This document shows, one piece after another, positions 35,848 to 45,820 of a stretch of 64,000 nt of DNA. The stretch lies in NCBI GenBank assembly GCA_002480565.1, contig DLCK01000084.1:79970-143969 (forward strand). Reading direction: 5' to 3'. Source of the DNA: Phycisphaerales bacterium UBA7800 (lineage in GTDB: Bacteria > Planctomycetota > Phycisphaerae > Phycisphaerales > Phycisphaeraceae). The notes under the pieces were generated by a model that had not been told where the DNA came from, ran no database searches, and was given only the letters and a program-made list of their open reading frames with translations. A program made the position numbers and the translations under genes. Every line of letters starts with the position of its first letter. The stretch's first letter is position 1.

Positions 35848-36068
35848 TGGCACATCTTACCAAACCTATCCTGTTTGGGATTGGAACGGTTATACGGAAT
35901 ATCTATACCCTAGCGTTTCCACATTCGGGGTAAATGACTTTTGTGATCTCAATTTCCCCGGAAAGATCGTCGATTGACATATCTAGGGCTGCGACATCGC
36001 AGATGGGTCCGGTTGGTAGTTTTTATTTTCAGACTGTTTGCGACAGTCATGACAACGGGAACCTAAGA

Positions 36069-37799
36069 ATGAGTGTCAAAAGAAATGTTCTCGTAATCGA
36101 TGATGATGTGGTTACAACACGTGTGATCAAGGCCCGTCTTGAGAAAATCGGTTTATCAGTCACTTGTGCCCATAGCGGTGATGAAGGCTTGGATATAGCC
36201 AACAAAGAAGAACCGGACCTGATTCTTCTGGACATCCACATGCCAGGTATTGATGGTTTTGAAACATGCGGGGAACTGAAGAACAATCCAGGCACCAAAG
36301 ACATTCCTATCATTTTTCTCACTGCAGATTTGAACACGGAAATCAAAGTCCGTGCCTTTGACTGTGGTGCGACTGATTACATCACCAAACCTTTTGACAA
36401 TCGTGAACTGATCGCACGCGTGGAAGCTGCCTTAAAAATGCAGAGTCTGATTCGCAAATTGGCAACACAGGCCAAGAGCGATGCACTAACAGGTTTACTA
36501 AATCGCAGCGCACTACTGGATGAGTTGGATTATATGATCGCCCGGCAGAATCATGAACCGGATTATCACTTTGCGGTGATGTTCCTGGACTTTGATCGAT
36601 TCAAACTCATCAACGACAGCCTGGGACATAGTGCGGGCAATGAACTATTGGTTCGCGTGTCGCAAAGTATGACCCAAATGCTCGACGAGATGGTCGGACC
36701 CGGTGATTATGTTGCTTCACGTTTGGGGGGCGACGAGTTTATTCTGTTGATTGAAACACCGGAAAACAATCAAGTCCTCACGAATCTTGCCGATGCATTG
36801 CAAGCTAAACTGCATGGTCCCTATGTTGTTGGACAATATGAATTGATCTGTTCAGCAAGTATCGGCATCGTCCTCTGTTCGGGAAACTACGAAGAACCTG
36901 AGAGCTTATTGCGTGATGCAGATATCGCCATGTACCATGCCAAGGAAAACGGCAAGTCGCAATTCTGTTTCTTTAATCAGCAGATGCACGCTCAATCCAT
37001 GGAACAATTGACACTAGAGGGTGATCTGCGACATGCACTGGCACGTCATGAACTGCGACTGCTCTACCAGCCGATTCACAATTTAACCACCGGCCAACTC
37101 ACTGGATTTGAAGCACTCATCCGTTGGCATCATCCTGTCCGAGGCGTGATCCCACCACTGACATTCATCCCTATTGCGGAGGAGTCTGGGTTGATCGTTC
37201 CCATCGGATGGTGGATTTTGTATGAAGCGGCCAGCCAACTCAAACTGTGGCGGCAGATGTATCCGGCGATGCGACATCTTCGGGTGAATGTAAATGTATC
37301 CAAACGCCAACTCATCACGCCCAATTTTGTGAAACATGCTGATGACATACTCAATCGCGCAGGCCTGGAGCATTCAGCAATTACATTGGAAATCACCGAA
37401 AGCACCATCATGGACAACATGTCCATCCTCACGCCGATACTCAGTGAATTGCGTGAATTGGGCTTTAAACTGGCGATGGATGACTTTGGTACCGGACACT
37501 CGTCACTGGGATGTCTGAACAAATTCCCATTGGACAGTCTGAAAATCGACCGCAGTTTTATCAACAATGTCGAACACAATCACAGCTTTGCAGCGATTCT
37601 CAATTCCATCGTGACCTTGGCGCACAATCTGAATTTGAATGTGGTTGCTGAAGGCATTGAAAAAATTGAACAGTTGGCACATTTGCAATGTTTAGACTGC
37701 GACTATGGTCAAGGTTATCTCTTTGCCAAGCCCACGGCGGTTGACGATGTACCTGCTCTGCTTAATCAAGATGGACGTAAGTTTAAACATTCTGCCTGA
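36069..37799 (+). CDS. Response regulator with GGDEF and EAL domains
   Basis: Cyclic di-GMP enzyme of 576 residues. The receiver domain (about 5-122) has phospho-acceptor Asp55 in LLDIHMPG and Lys107. The GGDEF domain has an intact GGDEF at 220-224 but no RxxD inhibitory site before it. The EAL domain has EAL at 348-350, and the metal and catalytic motifs VNVSKRQL, EITES, DDFGTGHSSL, KIDRSF and VAEGIE. Both activities may therefore work. ATG at 36069 leaves a 220-bp leader after ruvA, which is divergent. Confidence 0.95.
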   Translation: MSVKRNVLVIDDDVVTTRVIKARLEKIGLSVTCAHSGDEGLDIANKEEPDLILLDIHMPGIDGFETCGELKNNPGTKDIPIIFLTADLNTEIKVRAFDCGATDYITKPFDNRELIARVEAALKMQSLIRKLATQAKSDALTGLLNRSALLDELDYMIARQNHEPDYHFAVMFLDFDRFKLINDSLGHSAGNELLVRVSQSMTQMLDEMVGPGDYVASRLGGDEFILLIETPENNQVLTNLADALQAKLHGPYVVGQYELICSASIGIVLCSGNYEEPESLLRDADIAMYHAKENGKSQFCFFNQQMHAQSMEQLTLEGDLRHALARHELRLLYQPIHNLTTGQLTGFEALIRWHHPVRGVIPPLTFIPIAEESGLIVPIGWWILYEAASQLKLWRQMYPAMRHLRVNVNVSKRQLITPNFVKHADDILNRAGLEHSAITLEITESTIMDNMSILTPILSELRELGFKLAMDDFGTGHSSLGCLNKFPLDSLKIDRSFINNVEHNHSFAAILNSIVTLAHNLNLNVVAEGIEKIEQLAHLQCLDCDYGQGYLFAKPTAVDDVPALLNQDGRKFKHSA

Positions 37800-37820
37800 T
37801 GGTTAGATTGTCATGGCAGT

Positions 37821-38921
37821 CTATTGATCCTCGACGATACTTATCAGTTCGATGACCACATTCATTGGCATTTCACCTGCGGGTTTACCAGGTTTGAAAC
37901 TCATTTTTGATTTGATCGTCGCATGACGGATTTCACCTTCTTGCATTCCCAAAGCGATATCATAAAGGCCCGCGGGTTGTATGGATCGGTTGATTCTGAT
38001 TTTGATTGGTTTTGAATACTTGGTGTCGTAAAGCACTTTCCCGTTCAACCCTTCGAGCCTTATAGCAACCTCACCAACCTGCCCTTCATTAAGGGCAGGA
38101 CCGTCACCTTCTTTGAAGGTCTTGATGATGCAACCATCTTCAATCGCCAGGCATTTAATCTCGTAAATCAATTTGCTGTTAGCTGGAATCTCGGGAGTTT
38201 CTTTTTCGCCATAAGCCAACTGAGCTGGGATGTTGAGTTGTCGTTTTTCCCCCACCACCATTCCAATCACCCCCTTGGACAAACCTGTAATGACAGTACC
38301 TGCACTGATACCAAAGACAAGCGGCTGGGTATCAGAATCATTGGTGTCAAAAATCGTACCGTCTTCAAGTTTGCCAACATAGTTGATGGTGATGATATCA
38401 CCGGCTTGAGCTTTTCGTACCCCTGTCCCAGGCTCAAGTATCTGTGTTGCTACAGGTAAAAAAATGTCAATCAAATGGACGTCGATAATCAGCGTACTAC
38501 CTGCGGGGACATTGTCTTTATCTTTATCACCAAACCCTTTTTCAGGTGCGATGAGCAATTGGCGGTATTCCCCGACCTGCATACCATTGACCCCATGCTG
38601 AATCCCATCCAGCACAGATGACTTGCCAAGTATGAATGTAAACTTTTTCTTTGCCGGCGATGTTCCAAACGGTTCTGCTGAACCTTTGACGTAGGCTGTA
38701 TATGAAATAGTCACATAATCGCCGACTTTTGCGATAGGCTGACCGTCGCTTGGTTTAATCACACGGTAGGAAACGCCCGGTGTTAAAGGCAGCCAGTCAA
38801 CGAGCATGGGATCAAAAGGTTCTGGCGCAAATAGATCGGTCTCATCCGTCTGGGCCAAAGCAATTGATCCAAGTAAAAACGAACCCACAAGGCAGAATCT
38901 CATCAGGTGATTAACGAACAT
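37821..38921 (-). CDS. Secreted FKBP-type peptidyl-prolyl isomerase with three domains
   Basis: Exported protein of 366 residues with a signal peptide ending near ALAQ (residue 24). It holds three FKBP-like domains at about 55-160, 163-260 and 262-364. The first two have family features (GDYVTISYTAYVKGSAEPF, and NYVGKLEDGTIFDTND with IPAQLAYGEKE). The third has lost most active-site residues and may bind only. It should help fold exported proteins. It follows the small membrane protein gene by 8 bp. Confidence 0.9.
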   Translation of the reverse strand: MFVNHLMRFCLVGSFLLGSIALAQTDETDLFAPEPFDPMLVDWLPLTPGVSYRVIKPSDGQPIAKVGDYVTISYTAYVKGSAEPFGTSPAKKKFTFILGKSSVLDGIQHGVNGMQVGEYRQLLIAPEKGFGDKDKDNVPAGSTLIIDVHLIDIFLPVATQILEPGTGVRKAQAGDIITINYVGKLEDGTIFDTNDSDTQPLVFGISAGTVITGLSKGVIGMVVGEKRQLNIPAQLAYGEKETPEIPANSKLIYEIKCLAIEDGCIIKTFKEGDGPALNEGQVGEVAIRLEGLNGKVLYDTKYSKPIKIRINRSIQPAGLYDIALGMQEGEIRHATIKSKMSFKPGKPAGEMPMNVVIELISIVEDQ

Positions 38922-38929
38922 CTACAAAG

Positions 38930-39340
38930 TTACTCCGCAACAGGGGTCTGGGTGGTATCAGCAGGTTGATTGGAATCTGTTGGCAAGAATCGATCTTTCT
39001 GAGTCCAAGCACCATAAGCCACAGCTGCAAGAATGACCAGATAGACCACACGACGCACCAACGTGCTTTTACGTTTCTGGCCCATGGCATTATGAACCGG
39101 GGCCGCCAACTCCTCACGTTTGTGCACATCTGCAACAGCATCCTTCTGCACCAGATCCACATAGCGTTGCTCGTCCTTCTCTGAACCATTGCGGGTCAGT
39201 GAAGCGTAATACCCCTCTTCATCTGTACGAGGTACGACATAGAAGACGCGATTTTCTTCATCACGGACAGATCGGCCAATGTCCTTGTCGCGGATCTTCA
39301 CGGGGCGACCGCTATAGGGGCTGAGGATCACGATGGGCAT
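38930..39340 (-). CDS. Small single-pass membrane protein, unknown
   Basis: Unrecognised protein of 136 residues. The N-terminal half is soluble (PIVILSPYSGRPVKIRDKDI, with YYASLTRNG). One membrane segment lies at about 97-112, after a basic KRKSTLVRR, and the tail after it is short and acidic/Thr-rich. ATG at 39340 follows AAGGAGAT. It is eight bases from the FKBP gene, so they are probably one operon. Confidence 0.7.
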   Translation of the reverse strand: MPIVILSPYSGRPVKIRDKDIGRSVRDEENRVFYVVPRTDEEGYYASLTRNGSEKDEQRYVDLVQKDAVADVHKREELAAPVHNAMGQKRKSTLVRRVVYLVILAAVAYGAWTQKDRFLPTDSNQPADTTQTPVAE

Positions 39341-39618
39341 GGTGCGTATCTCCTTGGGTGGATTCTTAACAGCCTCCCATGATACCCGCAGAAAGAGATA
39401 TTTGCCGGTACGGATCAGCACGATTGATGTGTGTTCACGATGTACGGGTGTGATAACACTTAGGCAGTTGAATGAGAAAATTTGGTTATCGGGCATGGGG
39501 TGCGTCCGATAGTAAAGTTTCAGGGCTGTTGTGACCTGCTTGGCCGATGAAATTGAGCCGGAGGCCCCCGGAGGACCAGCTTAATTTGTACTGTGAGGTC
39601 ATGAAAAGGAAGTGGGAT

Positions 39619-39816
39619 ATGCTGCAAGTAAAATCCAAGCAACAGATCATTGAGGCCATCTGCGAACACAACCGTACCGCAGCTCGTGAGTTTCTGATCA
39701 ATTTTGAAGAGCGTGCCTTGGAGAACTATCTTGAACGTTTAACCACGCTTCAAGGTCATCGTGGTCGTACGAGCATCTGGGTCCGCCCTTCTGACAGCCG
39801 CGCGATGACTGCTTGA
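39619..39816 (+). CDS. Small basic helical protein, unknown
   Basis: Short protein of 65 residues, predicted helical: MLQVKSKQQIIEAICEHNRT and ALENYLERLTTLQGH. ATG at 39619 follows GGAAG; in-frame ATGs at 39547 and 39601 exist. It lies in a gap between two minus-strand genes. I cannot assign a function. Confidence 0.5.
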   Translation: MLQVKSKQQIIEAICEHNRTAAREFLINFEERALENYLERLTTLQGHRGRTSIWVRPSDSRAMTA

Positions 39817-39839
39817 CACTTAAATATTGTTTTAGTTTG

Positions 39840-40988
39840 TCAATTGTCCTGACTGTTCCACAAACGTGCCAGAATCTCCTGCAATCCCTTAGGCTTGATT
39901 GGTTTGGTGAGGAACGTATTACACCCTGATGCCAATGAATGGCCTTCGGTATTGAGACTGGTATCCGAAGAGATGGCGACAATCGGCCCATCGTAGCCAA
40001 TCTCACGCAATTTCATCGACACATCAAATCCCAACTCCTCACCGAGATAAATATCCAGCAATACCACATCGATTTTATGTTCATTGAGAAGGTCAAAGGC
40101 CTGCTCGCTTGAACTGGCTATCACTGGCTCAACGTCCATTTGTTTGAGTCGGTAATCCAGAATGCGATTGCTGTCCGGATCATCGTCAATCACCAGGGCT
40201 TTGCGAGCATCAGGAATCACATCGATCCATTGATCCATCCAGGTAATAACCTGCGTGCAGTCAATTGGCTTATCGTAATCCACACTCACAACATAGACAT
40301 TTTCTTCGATCTGATTACAGCTTTCGATCCGCCCTACCGCACTGATCTGCGATCCATCCTTACATGGCAACCCCACCACGCAAACCATTCCAGGATTAAA
40401 TCTCAGGCCATGATGAAAGGTGATGTTTTCGCTATCCAACACCTTGGGGGTTACGGCAAATTTCAAAGTCTTGTTATTCCGCCCCATCAGCGCAACGATG
40501 ACATGGCCAGCCCGATCGTCACCACGATCACGTAAATTCTTTTTAAGCTGTGATGGAGCAAGTTTAACGAAACGGGTCAAATCAATGGGATGATCAAAAA
40601 TCATCACCACTTCGTGAATCAATCCTCTGATATGCCGACTGCGAGTAATGTATCCTTCGACGCTATAAACTCGATCATCATTAATCTGTGGCAAATACAA
40701 TCGACAACGAACGTCCATGTGTACGAATTGGCCATGGATAAATGCAAACCCGCGATTACTCAAATTACGGGCCACCACGTCAAAACGTACCGCTGCCCCG
40801 TCTTCGGGGATGACCTCCAATTGGATATTTTTATTCTGAAAATCAACACGCAAATTCCGTCGATCCGAATCATTCACTGTCAGAGCAGCCTGCTGGTGCC
40901 CTAATGCGTTGACGTAGTCGACAAGTTTCTGCCTGTCACGAATACCGACATTTAGTGTGTTAATCGTTGAATTGCTTATTGCAGTCAT
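39840..40988 (-). CDS. Tandem PilZ and receiver-domain protein
   Basis: Protein of 382 residues. The first PilZ domain (about 42-140) keeps the cyclic di-GMP residues: R43-x3-R47 and N75-x-S77-x2-G80. A second PilZ-like domain (about 150-258) is degenerate. A C-terminal receiver (263-380) has ALVIDDDPDSN, phospho-acceptor in VVLLDIYLG and TKPIKP. It could join cyclic di-GMP sensing to phosphorelay input. No output domain is seen, so it may act by protein contact. Confidence 0.88.
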   Translation of the reverse strand: MTAISNSTINTLNVGIRDRQKLVDYVNALGHQQAALTVNDSDRRNLRVDFQNKNIQLEVIPEDGAAVRFDVVARNLSNRGFAFIHGQFVHMDVRCRLYLPQINDDRVYSVEGYITRSRHIRGLIHEVVMIFDHPIDLTRFVKLAPSQLKKNLRDRGDDRAGHVIVALMGRNNKTLKFAVTPKVLDSENITFHHGLRFNPGMVCVVGLPCKDGSQISAVGRIESCNQIEENVYVVSVDYDKPIDCTQVITWMDQWIDVIPDARKALVIDDDPDSNRILDYRLKQMDVEPVIASSSEQAFDLLNEHKIDVVLLDIYLGEELGFDVSMKLREIGYDGPIVAISSDTSLNTEGHSLASGCNTFLTKPIKPKGLQEILARLWNSQDN

Positions 40989-41455
40989 TTTTCCGCGCTC
41001 GCTTTGGTTGCGGGGTTATCACCGTGAGTTACCCAGACAACTAAATGTCAAATATAAACAGGCAATATGCAAAAAACATGACGCAATACAAAATAAGACA
41101 AATTAGGGTGATGACCTTTGTTCCTATTACAATATGAGCCAATGATTATCGCGTCCGAATAACAACCTACTTGGGGATATTCTGAGTAGGATAAATACCT
41201 TGTATATGTATTTGACAAGATCAATCTGTAATTTGTGGAACCCAATTCTCGACTATTTTCAATCCTCAAAAGTCCCCTGAATAGCTCTTATCCACACCAT
41301 GTTTTTCATCCTTGGCAAAGGAAGTCAGAACGCAATGAACAATGTACATTGTTTTAAATGTGCCCCAAATGCCGATAAGAAACTTGATTGCGCTGCATTC
41401 AATGGAGAATACAGCATTTGCTAAAGCATAGTCTCAGGAGTCGAAGAAACACCTC
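40989..41455. other. Intergenic region between PilZ-REC gene and murE
   Basis: Divergent control region of 467 bp, AT-rich. It holds a DnaA-box-like TTATCCACA (41288-41296) and the palindrome at 41338-41353. I see no gene or convincing RNA in the rest. Confidence 0.5.
41338..41353. promoter_or_regulatory. Perfect 16-bp palindrome upstream of murE
   Basis: AACAATGTACATTGTT is a perfect palindrome 103 bp before the murE start, as expected for a dimeric regulator. Confidence 0.45.
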
Positions 41456-42985
41456 ATGCTCATCAGTCAACTTATTTCAGAATTACCGATTCAAATCATT
41501 CGCGGTGATGCAACTATCGCGATCACCGATGTCTATGAAGATTCACGTCATGTTTCACCGGGGAGTCTATTTATCGCACGCAGTGGAACCGCAACCGATG
41601 GTTCTTCCTTTATTACAGATGCCATTGCATCAGGCGCAACAGCGGTACTATGCACCAAGATTCCAGAGAATGCTTCGGAACAAGTCACCTGGCTTACATC
41701 TGAAACAGTGGACACTCAACTCACGGGCCAATTGGCAGAGCGATACTTCGATCATCCATCTCAAAAACTCAAACTCATTGGAATCACAGGTACCAACGGC
41801 AAAACAACCACCGCGTATCTCACCCGTCGACTGCTTCGTCAATCCGGTGTCATGTGCGGGATGATCGGCACCATTGAAATTGACGACGGCATCAACCGCA
41901 ATACCGCCCAACTCACAACACCCGGCAGTGTCGAACTTTCACGATTACTCGCAAAGATGGTTGCCAACGGCTGCACTGCCGCAGTGATGGAAGTCTCAAG
42001 CCATGCTCTGGATCAGGGACGTGCTTCGGCGATGACTTTTCATGCTGCGGTCTTCACCAATCTCACAGGAGACCATCTGGATTATCACGGCTCGATGGCC
42101 AACTATGCCACCGCCAAGGCAAAACTCTTTGAAGGACTTGGCCCCGACAACTGGGCGATCCTCAACACCGATGATCCATACAGCCAGGAAATGATCGCCA
42201 ACTCCAAAGCAAGACAACTATGGTGTCGCGTCTGTGATGTCGCACCTGTTGAATCACCTCAGGAAACTGAAGAACAACCCACATTCTGTACCGCCACGAT
42301 TCTCAAAATGTCCAGTAGTCGCAGCTACACGCGGATGGCTGGCCCCTGGGGTAGCTATGAGTTGGATATCCCGTTGATCGGAAAGCACAATCTCTATAAC
42401 ACGATCCAAGCCATCGCAGCAGCCAATACTGTCACATCCGTTGCCCGAAAACTCCGCCCGACTCTTGAGCAGGCCAAAGGCGTCCCCGGTCGCTTGGAAT
42501 TGGTTCGTGTTGATGAGGACGCTTCGGAATTTCCTGCGATCCTGGTGGACTATGCACATACACATGATGCGTTGGAAAACGTGTTGTCTGCGATCAAACC
42601 CTTATGTGAAGGTCGGCTCATCACGGTCTTTGGCTGTGGCGGTGATCGTGATGAGAGTAAGCGTCCGAAGATGGCTAAAATTGCCTGTGATTTCAGTGAT
42701 ATTGCGATCATCACTTCGGATAATCCACGCACGGAGAATCCTTTTAAAATCATCGAACAAATTCAGGCCGGTGTGCCGAAAGATACAGTATGCGATGTGC
42801 GTGTGATTGATGACCGTCGTCATGCCATAGAACAAGCCATCGCACTTGCTGGTGAAAAGGACACCATCCTCATCGCAGGCAAAGGTCACGAAGACTACCA
42901 GATCGTCGGCACAGAAAAAATACATTTTGATGACCGCCAAGTAGCGCGAGAGTATTTATACAAGGGAGTAGGGACTAGGCAGTAG
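41456..42985 (+). CDS. murE: UDP-MurNAc-L-Ala-D-Glu:meso-diaminopimelate ligase
   Basis: Adds meso-diaminopimelate to the peptidoglycan stem peptide. The protein is 509 residues. ATP loop GITGTNGKTTTAYL is at about 109-122 and GDHLDYHGSMANYATAKAKL is in the central domain. DNPR at 422-425 (in SDNPRTENPF) is the diaminopimelate-specificity motif. The last codons lie inside a repeat (family D), giving an odd C terminus KGVGTRQ. A repeat separates it from murF. Confidence 0.96.
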   Translation: MLISQLISELPIQIIRGDATIAITDVYEDSRHVSPGSLFIARSGTATDGSSFITDAIASGATAVLCTKIPENASEQVTWLTSETVDTQLTGQLAERYFDHPSQKLKLIGITGTNGKTTTAYLTRRLLRQSGVMCGMIGTIEIDDGINRNTAQLTTPGSVELSRLLAKMVANGCTAAVMEVSSHALDQGRASAMTFHAAVFTNLTGDHLDYHGSMANYATAKAKLFEGLGPDNWAILNTDDPYSQEMIANSKARQLWCRVCDVAPVESPQETEEQPTFCTATILKMSSSRSYTRMAGPWGSYELDIPLIGKHNLYNTIQAIAAANTVTSVARKLRPTLEQAKGVPGRLELVRVDEDASEFPAILVDYAHTHDALENVLSAIKPLCEGRLITVFGCGGDRDESKRPKMAKIACDFSDIAIITSDNPRTENPFKIIEQIQAGVPKDTVCDVRVIDDRRHAIEQAIALAGEKDTILIAGKGHEDYQIVGTEKIHFDDRQVAREYLYKGVGTRQ

Positions 42986-43073
42986 GCCGTAGGGAAAAGA
43001 CAGGTAAGCCAGCCATATTCGTTTTGAGTTTGACTGCTTTTGCCTAATCCCTAATCACTACTCACTACTCCCT
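42961..43073. repeat. Paired inverted repeat, family D (AGTAGGGA), overlapping the murE 3' end
   Basis: The left arm AAGGGAGTAGGGACTAGGCA (from 42962) is mirrored by CTACTCACTACTCCCT (ending 43073). The left arm codes for the last eight residues and stop of MurE. Confidence 0.75.
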
Positions 43074-43078
43074 GAAAA

Positions 43079-44542
43079 ATGAGTACCTGGACCCCCAACC
43101 AACTTCAAACAATTACATGTGGTACATGGCTCGTCAGACCAGGCAATGACGATGTCGGTGTTCAGGATATCAGTATCGACTCTCGGCACGTCGGACCGGG
43201 TGATGGCTTTTTTGCCATTACCGGCGAACGATTTGATGGTCACGATTATCTACGCCAAGCCATTGAACAAGGCGCTTCGATGCTCATTGTCGATCGGCGA
43301 CAACCGGCCAAGGCATTGGATGAACCCTTGGTGCCGGTACTGCTTGTTGATGATACCGTCCGAGCTTTGCAGGATCTTGCACGTGCATACCGTACTATAC
43401 TCCGCGCAAAAGGGATCAAGGTCATTGCCGTCACAGGTTCCAATGGCAAGACCACAACGCGTCGGCTGATTCATCAAGCTTTAAGCTCTCAAGCACGCGG
43501 ATACCAATCCCCCAAGAGTTTTAACAACCATCTTGGCGTACCTTTGACATTGCTCAATACATCACTGTCAGACCGATTTGTGGTTGCGGAAGTCGGTTCG
43601 AATCATCCGGGGGAAATCGCACAACTTGCAGATTTAATCCGTCCTGATGCAGCAGTGATTACCAACATTGGAACCGCGCACATTGGGCACTTTGGCAGCC
43701 GCCAGGCCATCGCAAAAGAGAAGTCCGCCCTGCTGCAATATCTCACACGTGACGGGTTGGCTGTGATCCCCGGTGATGAACCTTTACTCGAAAACATCAG
43801 CGTGCCCGATGAATGTCAGATCGTGCGTGTGGGTCGAACAGCCAACTGTGATTATGTTCTTCAAGAGTCACAGACCACCAAAGATGGCGTGTCGTTTGAC
43901 GTGCAATATTCACTGGAACAGGATGTTTTCGGCAACTGGCAGGTGCATCACCTGACGCTGGCAATCCCGATGGTAGGCGAACACAATGCAGTCAACGCGA
44001 TGATGGCTTTGCCGATCGCCAATTGGGATTGCATCGACATTTCCACTGCGGACTTTGCTCAAACCATGACCAAGGTAGCTGGCGCGGACATGCGTTTAGA
44101 AGTCCAACAACTTGGCGACATCACGCTGATCAATGACGCCTACAACGCCAATCCTGACTCGATGAAGGCAGCCCTGAGTACCTTGGCACACTTTGGTGAC
44201 CCACAACGTCGACGGATCGCGATTCTCGGTGATATGCTTGAATTGGCAGAGCTGGGCGAAGCAATGCACGATGAGCTAGGCCGATGGCTTGCAGCTCAAT
44301 ACGCCCAGCATATTGACCATGTGATTGTCATTGGCGAACTCGCAGCGCACATTGCTCGTGGCATTGAACATGTCAACCCAAAGATGCAATACACGACCTA
44401 TCCACAGTGGGATGATGCACTGGGAACTCAGATCGCACAACACATTGCTGGCAATGATATCATTCTCATCAAAGGCTCACGTGGCAGTGCCTTGGAACGA
44501 CTGATCCCAGCATTGGAAAAGTTACAGGAGAATGTACATTAA
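43079..44542 (+). CDS. murF: UDP-MurNAc-tripeptide:D-Ala-D-Ala ligase
   Basis: Completes the UDP-MurNAc pentapeptide. The protein is 487 residues. ATP loop VTGSNGKTTTRRLIHQAL (about 120-137), VTNIGTAHIGHFGS and AILGDMLELAELG (C-terminal domain) are conserved. DAYNANPDSMKAAL is the family hallmark. ATG starts six bases after the family D repeat. Confidence 0.95.
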   Translation: MSTWTPNQLQTITCGTWLVRPGNDDVGVQDISIDSRHVGPGDGFFAITGERFDGHDYLRQAIEQGASMLIVDRRQPAKALDEPLVPVLLVDDTVRALQDLARAYRTILRAKGIKVIAVTGSNGKTTTRRLIHQALSSQARGYQSPKSFNNHLGVPLTLLNTSLSDRFVVAEVGSNHPGEIAQLADLIRPDAAVITNIGTAHIGHFGSRQAIAKEKSALLQYLTRDGLAVIPGDEPLLENISVPDECQIVRVGRTANCDYVLQESQTTKDGVSFDVQYSLEQDVFGNWQVHHLTLAIPMVGEHNAVNAMMALPIANWDCIDISTADFAQTMTKVAGADMRLEVQQLGDITLINDAYNANPDSMKAALSTLAHFGDPQRRRIAILGDMLELAELGEAMHDELGRWLAAQYAQHIDHVIVIGELAAHIARGIEHVNPKMQYTTYPQWDDALGTQIAQHIAGNDIILIKGSRGSALERLIPALEKLQENVH

Positions 44543-44566
44543 GGGATGACATGGCTTTGGACTAAA

Positions 44567-44599
44567 CTCCTACTCCCTACTCCCTACTCCCTACTCCCC
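44567..44599. repeat. Heptanucleotide tandem repeat (CTACTCC)
   Basis: CTACTCC is repeated about four times in tandem in the murF-mraY gap, ending a few bases before mraY. It resembles one arm of the family D element between murE and murF. Confidence 0.85.
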
Positions 44600-44603
44600 A
44601 ATC

Positions 44604-45803
44604 ATGCTTTACAACCTTATCAACACGCTCAAACCCTGGCTGATGGAGAACGATCTCTTTGGCTATTTTCGCGTGTGGACTTACATCGAGTTCCGCGCAG
44701 TGATGAGCGTGTTGATGGGATTTGGTTTTGTCCTGCTATTGGGCAAGCCAGTGATCGTTTGGCTCATCAAACAGAAAATCGGTGACAACCCTGAGTTTCA
44801 CAACAAGAGCCTAAACGAACTGACCAAGAACAAAGCTCAGACTCCCACCATGGGCGGGATTATCATATGTTCTTCCATCTTTATGACCACATTACTGCTT
44901 GCTGATTTGGGCAGCTTCTATGTCCAGATGGCGTTCATCTGTCTACTTTGGCTGACGCTCCTTGGTGGTGCAGACGACTGGCTGAAACTCACCAGTGCCC
45001 GTCGAAGACCCGGTTCACGTGATGGCCTGTATTCATGGGAAAAACTCGTTTTCCAATTAGCTCTAGGCGTGATTCTGGGCCTATTCATTCATCACTACGG
45101 CGACACCAAATGGGGCAATGTCGGTGATGACGACATCCTGAGTATGAGTCGATCCCTGACACTCCCTCTAATGAAAAGTTGGCAATGGGATGGCAGTCAC
45201 TGGATCCCCTCAACGAACCTGATCATCCTTGGTACATGGGCTTTTGTCATTCTCACCACCCTGTTCATCGCAGGTACATCCAATGCAGTGAATCTCACTG
45301 ACGGGATGGATGGTTTAGCCAGCGGGATCACCGGGATGATCGCATTTGCATTCATGATGCTCGCACTCATCGCAGGTAATGAACTCTGGGCCAAAAGTCT
45401 GTTGGTCCCCTATATCCCATTAAGCAATGAGCTGGCGATAGTCTCTGGTGCGATGCTTGGCGCCTGCCTTGGATTCCTTTGGTTTAATGCCCATCCAGCG
45501 GAAGTCTTCATGGGCGACACCGGCTCATTACCCCTGGGCGGACTGCTGGCGTACATCGCCGTGGTGATCCGACAGGAATTCCTGCTGCTGATCGTTGGTG
45601 GTGTGGTCTACATGGAACTGCTGAGCGTGATCATGCAGGTGGGTTACTTCAAGTTCTCCGGCGGCAAACGCATCTTCCGTTGCGCCCCAATCCACCATCA
45701 CTTTCACATGGGCGGGACACCGGAAAACCGAGTCGTCGTCCGCATGTGGCTTGCCACCGCAGCCTTGGCAGCATTGGCAATCGCCACCATCAAACTGCGA
45801 TAA
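44604..45803 (+). CDS. mraY: Phospho-N-acetylmuramoyl-pentapeptide transferase
   Basis: Makes lipid I from UDP-MurNAc-pentapeptide and undecaprenyl phosphate in the inner membrane. The protein is 399 residues with about ten membrane segments. Conserved are GADDWLKL, NLTDGMDGLASG, FMGDTGSLPLGG and HHHFHMGG. It is the third gene after murE and murF. The following canonical genes (murD, ftsW, murG) are absent here; the next gene is convergent. Confidence 0.97.
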   Translation: MLYNLINTLKPWLMENDLFGYFRVWTYIEFRAVMSVLMGFGFVLLLGKPVIVWLIKQKIGDNPEFHNKSLNELTKNKAQTPTMGGIIICSSIFMTTLLLADLGSFYVQMAFICLLWLTLLGGADDWLKLTSARRRPGSRDGLYSWEKLVFQLALGVILGLFIHHYGDTKWGNVGDDDILSMSRSLTLPLMKSWQWDGSHWIPSTNLIILGTWAFVILTTLFIAGTSNAVNLTDGMDGLASGITGMIAFAFMMLALIAGNELWAKSLLVPYIPLSNELAIVSGAMLGACLGFLWFNAHPAEVFMGDTGSLPLGGLLAYIAVVIRQEFLLLIVGGVVYMELLSVIMQVGYFKFSGGKRIFRCAPIHHHFHMGGTPENRVVVRMWLATAALAALAIATIKLR

Positions 45804-45820
45804 ATCTGCGACCCTTGCTC

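Noticed and set aside
41288..41296. DnaA-box-like TTATCCACA as a replication origin
   Set aside because: A single box without a cluster, dnaA/dnaN neighbours or skew evidence is not an origin.
44567..44599. CTACTCC tandem considered as a CRISPR array
   Set aside because: The unit is seven bases with no spacers.
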